Assembly: GCA_013334845.1 (NCBI GenBank)
Contig: JAAXWV010000057.1
Location: 1 to 8,438 of the forward strand
Length of the DNA stretch: 8,438 bases
From: Candidatus Roizmanbacteria bacterium
Lineage (GTDB): Bacteria; Patescibacteriota; Microgenomatia; UBA1406; GWC2-37-13
Direction of reading: 5' to 3'
A program made the position numbers and the translations under genes. Of the stretch, positions 1-6,424 are shown one piece after another (the first letter of the stretch is position 1; the number at the start of each line of letters is the position of its first letter). The notes under the pieces are model-generated. The model saw only the letters and a program-made list of their open reading frames with translations. It was not told the origin of the DNA and ran no database searches.

Positions 1-237
1 CAATGCATCACCTTTTTTTACTGCCTGCCCAGCAACTGCCGAGATACTTTTCAACTTCCCGGGCGTAGTTGGGCCAATACTTGTGATGGGGGCAGAAACA
101 AGCGAATCATCAATGAATACCCGATTCTCTGTCTTGAAATAAAACAAAGAAACAGCTATAACACCTACGATAACAATTGCTCCTAATACACTTCGTAAAA
201 TTACTGGGTTTTTAAGCGATGCTATGATTTTTTTCAT
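1..237 (-). CDS. HlyD/MacA-type membrane fusion protein, N-terminal part (cut by window edge)
   Basis: The first 79 residues of a second periplasmic-adaptor-like protein are visible, and the rest lies beyond base 1. A basic start (MKKIIASLK) leads into one membrane segment at about residues 12-34. A biotinyl-lipoyl-like half motif follows: VSAP at 47-50, then GKLKSISAVAGQAVKKGDAL at 60-79. The pattern 'G.v..i.v..G..VkkGd.L' is typical of HlyD, MacA and YknX adaptors, which link an inner-membrane transporter to its export path. The ATG lies 5 nt after the stop of the preceding adaptor, so the two are almost certainly cotranscribed. No Shine-Dalgarno sequence is visible upstream. An ABC ATPase and MacB-like permease would be expected further left, but this is inference. 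The family call is good; the substrate is unknown. Confidence 0.75.
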   Translation of the reverse strand, partial: MKKIIASLKNPVILRSVLGAIVIVGVIAVSLFYFKTENRVFIDDSLVSAPITSIGPTTPGKLKSISAVAGQAVKKGDAL

Positions 238-242
238 GTAAA

Positions 243-1354
243 TTAGAGAATAGTGTAATTTTGAATAACAGAAGACGGATCTGTCACGATAACATCTTCT
301 TTAGATATACCTCCCAGAATTTCAATATTGTCACCTACTTTATCACCTAAAGTTACTTTCACTAATTGAGGTTTTCCATCACGTTTTACCCACACATACT
401 GCCCGGAGAGTACTACCCATGAAGGAACAAGTTCTACTGGATTTTCATACTTATTTTTAATGAGTGCAACTCCGCTCTGATTATATTTGCTTACACTGGC
501 GAGGTCTGCGCTTTCTATATCTACTTGGTATACATTTTCTCCATTGGACAATGTTTTCCTTTCAGGATATATTTTCGTTACGGTTCCGGTTATCGGCTTA
601 CTTTCCAAACCGCTTAACTTAACAGTGGCAGATGTTCCCTCTTGCACATATTGAATATCATCTTCTGATACGTTTGCCCGAAATACAGGAAGACATGTAT
701 CAACGATGAGGAATTCAGATTGAGGAGTAGCATATACCTGAGCTGTCTTGATATCCTGATGCAATAAAACGCCATTTATGGGAGATTTTATGGCTGCGAG
801 TGAAAGCGCATAATTCGCCAATTCAACCTGTGCAACAGAATTATCAAGACTCGCCTGACTCTGGTCGACCATGCGCGAAATAATCCCATTAATTACATCA
901 TTCTCGTCGCCAGAGGAAACTCCTGAACGGCTTGGTACCTCAAGTTGATATTTCTGAGCACCATATGCAACACCATTTTGAGAATTATCCTTTGTCTGAT
1001 CAAATGAAGTGCGAGTGGCTTTGTAGGCATTGAGTGCCGTCTCCAACTGTTTCTGAAGTGCATAAGTATCAAGAGAAGCAACCATCTGCCCCTGGGAGAC
1101 TTTATCTCCTTCTTTAAAGGGAAGATAGGTTACCTTCCCCCCGTCTGAAAGTGAAGACTAGCCTCATTTTGTGAACGGACCGTGCCGTCGGACATAATCT
1201 GCTGGTCAACCTGCTTTACAGCTATGCTTTCTGTTTTCATTGAGGATTTTGTCAAATGAGAGACAAATTTTGCCCCCAGAAAAATAATCAATAAGGAGAC
1301 TCCAAAAACGAGTAGGAGAAAAAGTGGTAAATTCTGTTTTTTGATAGTGTTCAT
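243..1354 (-). pseudogene. HlyD/MacA-type membrane fusion protein split by a frameshift
   Basis: Two reading frames together make one adaptor of about 370 residues. The first (1130-1354, 74 aa) holds the N-terminus, a membrane segment at about residues 10-30 and the beginning of the lipoyl-like hairpin, ending LHFQTGGR-stop. The second (open from 1157 down to 243; its first ATG, at 1085, gives 280 aa) continues with KVTYLPFKEGDKVSQGQMVASLD, a coiled-coil hairpin rich in Q, A and L, the second lipoyl half (AAIKSPINGVLLHQD) and beta-barrel and membrane-proximal domains ending QNYTIL. Restoring one G to the G6 run at 1137-1142 joins them as ...FQTGG-KVTYLP..., exactly the family pattern. The gene starts 4 nt after the marR stop and ends 5 nt before the next adaptor, so it sits inside the regulated operon. 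Either it is a real pseudogene or phase-variable gene, or the missing G is a sequencing or assembly error. Both halves otherwise look intact. Confidence 0.8.
1137..1142 (-). other. G6 homopolymer at the adaptor frameshift
   Basis: On the minus strand the reading is CAGAC, then six Gs, then AAGGTAACC. With six Gs the upstream frame hits TAA at 1130-1132. With seven (or four) Gs the frame passes into the long downstream reading frame. Seven Gs give TGGKV, the better fit to HlyD-family adaptors. Homopolymer length change, biological or technical, is the simplest explanation of the split. Confidence 0.75.
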
Positions 1355-1358
1355 AGAG

Positions 1359-1781
1359 TTATGATACTTTGTTTAACACAACTTGTAAAATACGAAATAA
1401 CTCTGCCTTATCTTGCTCGGAAAGACAACCAAGAATAGTCGAAACATGTTTGTTCCAGTGTTTTTTACTCTCATTAAGTAATACCGTTCCTTCGTCTGTA
1501 AGAGCTACTCGAGTAATACGTCTGTCATTTTCATTTGATTGTCGACTCACCAGATTTCGAACAACCAATTTGTCAAGCAGCACAGTGGCAGTAGGCTTAG
1601 TAATGTGAAAGTGAACCGCTATATCACTCATATCGACATCTTTTCTGCTATTGATAAACATGAGTGCTTTTAGCTGCAAAATGGTTAGTTTAGAAATACT
1701 GAGATTAATAGTCGCATCCTGATGTAATCGTTTCTGAATCTCCAACATAGCATCCATAATTTGATCGTTTATATGCTTCAT
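1359..1781 (-). CDS. MarR-family transcriptional regulator
   Basis: A 140-residue protein of normal MarR length with a winged helix-turn-helix in the middle. Residues 51-58 (MSDIAVHF) and 61-73 (TKPTATVLLDKLV) form the helix-turn-helix. The wing is at about 79-92, with the conserved NDRR at 85-88, followed by VALTDEG at 92-98. The N- and C-terminal helices should form the dimer interface. Such dimers bind a palindrome and release it when they bind phenolic, drug-like or oxidised ligands; the ligand cannot be read from sequence. The gene lies between an FMN reductase gene (61 bp upstream) and the adaptor genes (4 bp downstream). Two identical palindromes overlap its promoter, so autorepression, with control of the adaptors, is likely. 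The start follows no visible Shine-Dalgarno sequence. Confidence 0.92.
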   Translation of the reverse strand: MKHINDQIMDAMLEIQKRLHQDATINLSISKLTILQLKALMFINSRKDVDMSDIAVHFHITKPTATVLLDKLVVRNLVSRQSNENDRRITRVALTDEGTVLLNESKKHWNKHVSTILGCLSEQDKAELFRILQVVLNKVS

Positions 1782-1787
1782 ATATAG

Positions 1788-1800
1788 TTAGATAATCTAA
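1788..1800. promoter_or_regulatory. Palindromic MarR-type operator, copy 1
   Basis: TTAGATAATCTAA is a perfect 13-bp dyad around a single central base. It ends 7 bp before the marR start codon and lies at or just past the predicted transcription start. Binding here would block early elongation or initiation. The AT-rich inverted repeat resembles operators known for several MarR-family proteins. Confidence 0.75.
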
Positions 1801-1802
1801 TT

Positions 1803-1817
1803 ATTAGATAATCTAAT
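1803..1817. promoter_or_regulatory. Palindromic MarR-type operator, copy 2
   Basis: ATTAGATAATCTAAT is a perfect 15-bp dyad containing the same 13-mer as copy 1. The two 13-mers are offset by 16 bp, about one and a half helical turns, so two dimers would sit on roughly opposite faces. It fully covers the proposed -10 element of the marR promoter, as expected for a repressor site. Confidence 0.78.
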
Positions 1818-1838
1818 CGATAAGAGAACAAATGTCAA
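1810..1838 (-). promoter_or_regulatory. marR promoter
   Basis: On the minus strand a consensus -35 TTGACA (1833-1838) is followed after 17 bp by TAGATT (1810-1815), a 4 of 6 match to the -10 consensus. The -35 starts just past the stop of the FMN reductase gene, and the -10 lies inside operator copy 2. Transcription should begin near 1803. This would give marR and the adaptors their own promoter, while readthrough from the reductase gene remains possible. Confidence 0.65.
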
Positions 1839-1842
1839 GGAG

Positions 1843-2412
1843 TTATATTTGTTTACCGATAAGGCGAAAGGTCCATTCAGTGAGAGCAACTACTAGATCT
1901 CGCAGTTTTTCTATTGTATATGCATCGATAAGCCTCCCCCGCTCGCCAAATTTTGTCGTCACATTGGGAACAATAATTTCAGGCTGATTAAGCGGAAAAA
2001 TATTAAGATAAACACAAATCTGACGTAGGTGATATTGAGCGCGTGCTGATCCAGTTATACCCGGGGAGGCGCCCATTATAGCGGCCGGCTTGCCGTCCCA
2101 AGCACTATCTCCATATGGTCGTGACGCCCAATCGATAGCGTTTTTAAGCACGCCTGGCACTGAGTAATTATATTCGGGAGTGGAAAATAATAAAGCATCT
2201 GCCGCTCTGATAGCTATTTTTAAATCCAAAGCTGCTTTCGGAAAATCTGCCTCTCTATCTTGGTTGTAGAGGGGAAGCTCACCGATACGGTCAAATATAG
2301 TAATGGTAGCGTTTGGTTGTGTGAGGGTTTGGGCAGTTTTCAGAAGCGCCATATTGTAGGAATCTTTCCGTAAACTGCCACAAATTCCAAGAATGGTAAT
2401 TTTATCTTCCAT
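1843..2412 (-). CDS. NAD(P)H-dependent FMN reductase (flavodoxin-like)
   Basis: A 189-residue flavodoxin-fold oxidoreductase of the NADPH-dependent FMN reductase family (ChrR/YieF/AzoR-like group). The FMN phosphate loop is GSLRKDSYN (12-20). The central signature TPEYNYSVPGVLKNAIDW spans 78-95, followed by ASRP. GASPGITGSARAQ (114-126) is the second flavin-contact loop. Members reduce quinones, nitro compounds, azo dyes or metals with NAD(P)H; the substrate here is not resolvable. It is cytosolic, with no signal or membrane segment. The ATG lies one base after the TAG of the upstream mini-gene and has no close Shine-Dalgarno sequence, so translation is probably coupled. Its neighbour marR suggests a redox or xenobiotic response unit. 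Confidence 0.9.
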   Translation of the reverse strand: MEDKITILGICGSLRKDSYNMALLKTAQTLTQPNATITIFDRIGELPLYNQDREADFPKAALDLKIAIRAADALLFSTPEYNYSVPGVLKNAIDWASRPYGDSAWDGKPAAIMGASPGITGSARAQYHLRQICVYLNIFPLNQPEIIVPNVTTKFGERGRLIDAYTIEKLRDLVVALTEWTFRLIGKQI

Positions 2413-2413
2413 A

Positions 2414-2539
2414 CTATTTTCGAGGTGCTTTTTCTCCTTTCACCCGTGCCTCTGAAAGTCCGATAGCCACTGCTTGTTTACGGTTTATTGTTTTCTTTCC
2501 GGTACTCGAGCGGAGTTTCCCCTTTTTATACTCATACAC
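2414..2539 (-). CDS. DUF6496-like mini-protein (41 aa)
   Basis: This short gene encodes a 41-residue basic protein. It begins VYEYKKGKLRSSTGKK, continues with the RKQAVAIGLSEAR block at 20-32 and ends KAPRK. The pattern 'yk.GkLrS.sGkkv..rkQAiAIglSEAr..G' is what I recall for DUF6496 proteins, which have no established function. I chose the GTG at 2537-2539 because AAAGGAGGT, a near-perfect Shine-Dalgarno sequence, lies 10 nt upstream at 2550-2558. An in-frame GTG at 2561-2563 would give 49 aa but has no ribosome site. The stop is one base before the FMN reductase ATG, so the two are likely one translational unit. The lysine and arginine content suggests nucleic-acid contact, but that is only inference. 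Confidence 0.75.
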   Translation of the reverse strand: MYEYKKGKLRSSTGKKTINRKQAVAIGLSEARVKGEKAPRK

Positions 2540-2549
2540 GGTTTCTTTG

Positions 2550-2556
2550 ACCTCCT
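2550..2556 (-). promoter_or_regulatory. Strong Shine-Dalgarno site of the mini-protein
   Basis: AGGAGGT on the minus strand is complementary to the anti-Shine-Dalgarno core and sits 10 nt before the GTG at 2537-2539. It is the only strong ribosome binding site in the window and decides the start of the 41-residue gene. Confidence 0.75.
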
Positions 2557-2615
2557 TTTGCACCTTTACTATACTTTGATATACATTAATAGTAGATGAA
2601 CAAAAATAGGATACG

Positions 2616-2645
2616 GTAACAATCGGGTAAAGAGTGTGGTATAAT
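2616..2645 (+). promoter_or_regulatory. Extended -10 promoter, helicase direction
   Basis: TGG precedes an exact TATAAT (2640-2645), forming the extended -10 motif TGnTATAAT. A weak -35, GTAACA (2616-2621), is 18 bp upstream. Transcription would start near 2652 and leave about 150 nt before the helicase ATG. Long leaders are known for some cold-induced helicase mRNAs, but no specific structure is clear here beyond a 7-bp stem (2726-2732 with 2755-2761). Confidence 0.55.
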
Positions 2646-2656
2646 AGATTATCTTA
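2644..2656. promoter_or_regulatory. Degenerate third MarR-like box
   Basis: The sequence ATAGATTATCTTA matches the marR operator, read on the opposite strand (TTAGATTATCTAA), at 11 of 13 positions, including the whole 10-base core TAGATTATCT. It starts on the last two bases of the TATAAT at 2640-2645 and overlaps the predicted start point of that promoter. Binding of the MarR protein could link the helicase, or the divergent reductase operon, to the same signal. In AT-rich DNA such a match could also be chance. Confidence 0.4.
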
Positions 2657-2801
2657 TTTGAGTAATTACTCTGCCCTTACTTGATTGATAGTGCACGAAT
2701 ACACGAATTAATATAGAGGGCACGCTGAAGATTTACCCTTTATTATTTTTCGTTATCTTCAATAAAACTCACGCAAGATTTTTTGTTATTTTTCATATCT
2801 T

Positions 2802-3995
2802 ATGTACACACCAAATAGATCGTCCTCTTATCAAAACTCTCGTCCTAACCGTTTTTCTCATCAACGAGGAGCTCCACGGCGTCCTGTCACTTTAGATCCG
2901 CGACTTTTTATCAATGCCGCTCAGGAACAGCCTACGGAAGAAGTAGTAATAAAACACATGTTTACTGATTTTAAATTTGCCCCTCTTCTTGAACGTAATG
3001 TTCTGAAAAAAGGATATGCGAAACCAACTCCTATTCAGGATCAGACAATATTGCCGGCACTTGAAGGGCATGATGTTCTGGGAATTGCCAATACGGGTAC
3101 CGGAAAAACTGCCGCTTTTTCATTGCCGATTATTCAGCAGATTCTAAGCTCACAGTTCGGTAAACGCGCTCTCATTATGGCGCCTACCCGTGAACTCGCT
3201 GAACAGATTAAAGATGAAATAAAAGGACTTGCTCTTGATACCAATATTCGAGGAACCTTGGTTATTGGAGGTGCAAGTATGCGCGATCAGACACAGAGTA
3301 TCCGCCGAAATCCCCACATTGTCATTGGGACACCGGGCCGATTAAAAGATTTGGTCGACCGGAAAATTCTCGATCTTTCCACATTTGATATTCTCGTACT
3401 CGACGAAATGGACCGAATGTTGGATATGGGATTTATCAAAGATATCTCATACCTTATCTCGTTCATGCCTGAGAAGAAACAGACTCTCTTTTTCTCAGCA
3501 ACAACTTCACGCGATATTGATAAACTTATCCAGAATTTCCTGAAGAATCCAGTTAAAATCTCGGTAAAACGCCGTGATACTGCTGTTCACGTCGAACAAA
3601 ACGTTGTTCGTGTGATCGACGGACGGGAAAAAATGACAAAACTAAACGAAATTCTGTCTAAACAGGAATTAAAAAAAGTACTCATCTTCGGTCGCACTAA
3701 GGCAGGTGTAGACCGTATAACCCATAATCTTTACCAAAGTGGCCATCGAGTGGGAGCCATTCACGGGGATAAGCCCCAATCCAACCGACAGCGGGTAATC
3801 CGCATGTTCCGGGAAGACGTAATCAGTATCCTTGTTGCGACAGATGTAGCAGCCCGAGGACTTGACATAGCTAACGTCACTCACGTCATTAACTATGACG
3901 CACCGGCAACATACGAGGATTACATCCACCGCATTGGACGAACGGGACGAGCTGACCACAAAGGTCAGGCTATCACCTTTGTAGAAGGCAGATAA
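2802..3995 (+). CDS. DEAD-box ATP-dependent RNA helicase (RhlE-like)
   Basis: A 397-residue cytosolic RNA helicase that unwinds short RNA duplexes using ATP, with likely roles in ribosome assembly or RNA decay. A basic, disordered tail (1-30, rich in R, S, P) precedes the two RecA domains. Visible motifs are the Q motif (PTPIQ, 75-79), motif I ANTGTGKT (96-103), Ia PTRELAEQ (128-135), GG (156-157), Ib TPGRL (177-181), II DEMD (201-204), III SAT (232-234), V ATDVAARGLDI (346-356) and VI HRIGRTGRA (376-384). Motif II reads DEMD, not DEAD; D and E for Mg-ATP are kept, so activity is expected. The protein stops soon after motif VI, without the C-terminal extension of many relatives. No Shine-Dalgarno sequence precedes the ATG. 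A -10-like TATTTT preceded by TGT (2784-2792) lies 9 nt upstream as an alternative promoter. Confidence 0.95.
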   Translation: MYTPNRSSSYQNSRPNRFSHQRGAPRRPVTLDPRLFINAAQEQPTEEVVIKHMFTDFKFAPLLERNVLKKGYAKPTPIQDQTILPALEGHDVLGIANTGTGKTAAFSLPIIQQILSSQFGKRALIMAPTRELAEQIKDEIKGLALDTNIRGTLVIGGASMRDQTQSIRRNPHIVIGTPGRLKDLVDRKILDLSTFDILVLDEMDRMLDMGFIKDISYLISFMPEKKQTLFFSATTSRDIDKLIQNFLKNPVKISVKRRDTAVHVEQNVVRVIDGREKMTKLNEILSKQELKKVLIFGRTKAGVDRITHNLYQSGHRVGAIHGDKPQSNRQRVIRMFREDVISILVATDVAARGLDIANVTHVINYDAPATYEDYIHRIGRTGRADHKGQAITFVEGR

Positions 3996-4006
3996 TAACT
4001 CGGGTA

Positions 4007-4015
4007 TGATATAAT
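4007..4015 (+). promoter_or_regulatory. Extended -10 element, probable leaderless EamA promoter
   Basis: TGATATAAT is an exact extended -10 (TGn plus TATAAT at 4010-4015), with no clear -35. It ends 7 nt before the ATG at 4023, so transcription would start at or next to that codon. The TATAATG also creates the in-frame ATG at 4014, which such a transcript would not contain. Confidence 0.5.
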
Positions 4016-4022
4016 GCCCAAT

Positions 4023-4922
4023 ATGACATGGCTTACCCTTGCTATTTTGACACCATTTCTGTTCGCTATCACAAACTTTCTGGAGAAATTTCTCGTTGAG
4101 AAACGCATTAAAAATGCACTCAATATTACTATCCTGATTGGATTTAGCTATGGAATCATTGGAACCATCCTTTTGGTTATACTCCATTTTCCGGTATTAC
4201 CACTAACTCAGCTACTAACTCTCTTGGGCATTGGAGCGATCCTTATCCTCTATCTCATTCCCTATTTCCTTGCGCTGATCCGGGAAGACGCCTCACGGAT
4301 TATTCCCCTGTTTCAAGTTTTTCCGGCAATGTCCCTAATTTTATCTTATCTATTTTTGGGAGAAACAATTACCGGTAAGCAGCTCGTTGGTTTTATTCTC
4401 GTTATATTAGGGGGATTCATTCTGGGAACGGAAAAACTGGAGCGTGGAATCTTTAAGCCCCGTATTTCATTTTGGCTTATGATGCTTGCCTGTCTCCTCT
4501 ATTCCGTCGTTGGTGTTGCATTCAAGTATGCTTCTGCAAATCAGGGATTTTGGACACCTTTCGCCTACGAGATGATGGGCGGAGCAATCGGTTCATTTCT
4601 CCTCTTACTCTACCCCTTGCATTGGAGAAAATTTTCTCATGAATTTATTCATATGAGTAAAAGTACCTGGGGTATTATGACCGCCAATATGACATTTAAT
4701 GCTCTCGCGGATCTTAGCTACTCCTTCGCAGTGACATTGGCACCCGTCGCGCTGGTTTCAGTCATAGGGGCTATTCAACCTTTATTTGTATTAGTGGGTG
4801 GTATTGTTATAACGCGCTATTTGCCTCAATTTATTAAAGAAGACGTTGACAAATCAACCCTCAAATTAAAGGCAATTTCTATAATCACAATCTTCGTTGG
4901 AATTATACTTATCAACCTTTAA
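4023..4922 (+). CDS. EamA/DMT-superfamily transporter (10 membrane segments)
   Basis: An integral membrane protein with about ten hydrophobic segments in two tandem EamA-like halves. Numbered from the upstream ATG at 4014, segments lie near 6-28, 36-58, 65-90, 93-115, 122-138, 151-173, 184-203, 218-240, 242-267 and 285-301. The first half carries the family hallmark of polar residues, IIPLFQVFPAM and LSYLFLGETITGKQ, and the second carries APVALVSVIGAIQPLFV. Family members export or exchange amino acids, nucleosides and other metabolites; the substrate here cannot be told. The start could be ATG 4014 (302 aa) or 4023 (299 aa, MTWLTLAILTP). I prefer 4023 because an exact extended -10 ends 7 nt before it and overlaps the first ATG. 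The gene begins 27 bp after the helicase stop, so cotranscription is also possible. Its TAA shares TTAA with the stop of the convergent PEP carboxylase gene. Confidence 0.9.
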   Translation: MTWLTLAILTPFLFAITNFLEKFLVEKRIKNALNITILIGFSYGIIGTILLVILHFPVLPLTQLLTLLGIGAILILYLIPYFLALIREDASRIIPLFQVFPAMSLILSYLFLGETITGKQLVGFILVILGGFILGTEKLERGIFKPRISFWLMMLACLLYSVVGVAFKYASANQGFWTPFAYEMMGGAIGSFLLLLYPLHWRKFSHEFIHMSKSTWGIMTANMTFNALADLSYSFAVTLAPVALVSVIGAIQPLFVLVGGIVITRYLPQFIKEDVDKSTLKLKAISIITIFVGIILINL

Positions 4923-6424
4923 CCCAAACTCCGGCGTATGACAGCAGCCCGCTGAATATCTTGTGTGATATCGTTTCCAATACATAACCCGGCATAGATG
5001 TATCCGGTGATTGCCTGATGTTGCTTGTCCTCCTTCGTCTTGGGCCCAATCTCATGCCGGAGGTATTCCTCAATCCCCGCCACATCCTCTTTAATATCGT
5101 TCCAGATGGGAGATTGAACAGCAAGCTTATCCAATACCTCTTTATTCACATATCGGCCAGCCTCTTCCAGATCGTAGCGCAGATTCAGATAATATTTTTC
5201 CAAAACCTCTATCGTGCCGTTTTTCATAAGGTCATGAAGAGTTCTTCCTGTCCCGATAAGTTCAGGAGGTACACCGATTGAATATAATGCAGCAGTGAAA
5301 CCAATAGCTCGAGGGAGTTTCACGGAACCGACTCCACGAGAATATCCGAATAAGCCGATGTGTTGTACTCGTTCACGGCGCTTAGGAAGCTGCTTGGCGA
5401 TAGTATTAATGAGAAGCGCTATTCCTTCTACGGTTGGACGATAATAGGCTTCCGCCCGTTTGATAATTTCCTGGAGCTTCTCCTCCTCCTTTTTAGAGAT
5501 GAAGCGTGCCTTCTTTTTCGGCAACAGTTCATCCAGTTCACGAAGCCCCTTTATCACATCTTCTTTCGGATAATCATAGCGGAACGCACTTTGAATAAGA
5601 GCGGTTCTGACTCCCTGGTATTCGTTTACAAACTGTTTGACCCGATAGGGCGTTAGACCTCCCCGGAACGGCAAGGCAGCAGTTCCGATAATCGGATACA
5701 GGGCAATATTATGGCTTTCTTCATATCGCCGATATTTAGACAGGGCGATTTTAATGGCTAATACAGTAGGGATGATTCCGGAGTTGAGTGCCGGATCAGA
5801 GCGGGCCGTATAGGGGCGCAGATACTCAGGTTTGTAGCCAAACTCCTTTTTATGAAGTTCTAGGTATTCGTCCAATATCTCGTCCGAATGAGCTATGGTC
5901 TGTACCTGTTCAAACAGAGGAATAACCTCAATATGTTTCAGCCCGTTCTCGGAAAACCGGTACAACTTGTGTTTGAGTCCCGCCATTTCTTTAAAAGCCT
6001 GCTGGATTGCGAGAATCTCCTCTGCTGATTCGGTCATGGGCAGAATTACCTCAAATAAAGCGGGTGTGGGTGCGCCAACCATCTCGGCCAGTCCGTTAGC
6101 AGCCAGAATGTTCATAAACGAACGGCCAACTCGAAACTCCGACTCAACCTTCGGATTCGGCAACCGGAATGTGAGAAATAGATCTTTTCCCAGTGGGTTT
6201 TTTTGAAAATAATCAAGGTAGGTTGAATAGAGCCGTTCAATCACGGATTCATCTACATACTTCCCCTCCCAGTCCCATTTATATTCTTGAATACCCAGTT
6301 CCGAATAGCTTAAAAATGTTTCCTTCGTTTCATCATGGGTCGTAATATACTCGTGATTGTGCCAATAGGGCAAACTCGCGTGGTCAGGATGTTGGGAGCC
6401 CATCGTTGAGGGTATTTTTCTCAT
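4919..6424 (-). CDS. ppcA: Phosphoenolpyruvate carboxylase, archaeal type
   Basis: A 501-residue protein matching the short archaeal-type PEP carboxylases (about half the length of the usual bacterial enzyme). It should convert PEP and bicarbonate to oxaloacetate and phosphate in the cytosol. Recognisable blocks are the N-terminal STMGSQHPDH (6-15), EYKWDWEGKYVDE (47-59), ARSDPALNSG (207-216), IIGTAALPFRGGLTP (245-259), GLFGYSRGVG (357-366) and GVPPELIGTGR (384-394). No signal peptide or membrane segment is present. It follows the aminotransferase with an ATGA overlap (6421-6424), which sets the start and implies coupled translation. Together they form a PEP-to-aspartate route. The gene ends convergently on the EamA gene with the stop codons overlapping at 4919-4922 and no terminator hairpin between. 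Outside archaea this form is patchy, so lateral origin or a CPR lineage is plausible. Confidence 0.93.
   Translation of the reverse strand: MRKIPSTMGSQHPDHASLPYWHNHEYITTHDETKETFLSYSELGIQEYKWDWEGKYVDESVIERLYSTYLDYFQKNPLGKDLFLTFRLPNPKVESEFRVGRSFMNILAANGLAEMVGAPTPALFEVILPMTESAEEILAIQQAFKEMAGLKHKLYRFSENGLKHIEVIPLFEQVQTIAHSDEILDEYLELHKKEFGYKPEYLRPYTARSDPALNSGIIPTVLAIKIALSKYRRYEESHNIALYPIIGTAALPFRGGLTPYRVKQFVNEYQGVRTALIQSAFRYDYPKEDVIKGLRELDELLPKKKARFISKKEEEKLQEIIKRAEAYYRPTVEGIALLINTIAKQLPKRRERVQHIGLFGYSRGVGSVKLPRAIGFTAALYSIGVPPELIGTGRTLHDLMKNGTIEVLEKYYLNLRYDLEEAGRYVNKEVLDKLAVQSPIWNDIKEDVAGIEEYLRHEIGPKTKEDKQHQAITGYIYAGLCIGNDITQDIQRAAVIRRSLG

Larger units (their letters stand above)
2540..2801. other. 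Divergent intergenic region
   Basis: This 262-bp gap separates the minus-strand mini-protein operon from the plus-strand helicase. It holds the mini-protein Shine-Dalgarno site, an extended -10 promoter for the helicase side, a degenerate MarR-like box and a perfect 12-bp palindrome, GAGTAATTACTC (2660-2671). There is a possible weaker plus-strand promoter, TTGATA (2685-2690), 18 bp, TAATAT (2709-2714). A minus-strand -10-like TATTAT (2641-2646) is present but lacks a good -35. I see no tRNA, terminator or further gene. Confidence 0.6.

Noticed and set aside
2695..2708. Short direct repeat ACGAAT ... ACGAAT
   Set aside because: Two 6-base copies only; too short to be an array or attachment site.
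2726..2761. Inverted repeat TGAAGAT/ATCTTCA in the helicase leader
   Set aside because: A 7-bp AT-rich stem with a 22-nt loop is weak and not followed by a T-run; not called as a terminator or riboswitch.
3669..4187. Minus-strand open frame of 172 codons under the helicase end and EamA start
   Set aside because: It is antisense to two well-supported genes, crosses their junction, and its translation (cysteine- and serine-rich, no motif) resembles no family.
4912..6206. Short open frames within ppcA in other frames (for example 4912-5124, 5018-5281, 5360-5656, 5895-6206)
   Set aside because: All are shadows of the PEP carboxylase coding sequence, with no family pattern.
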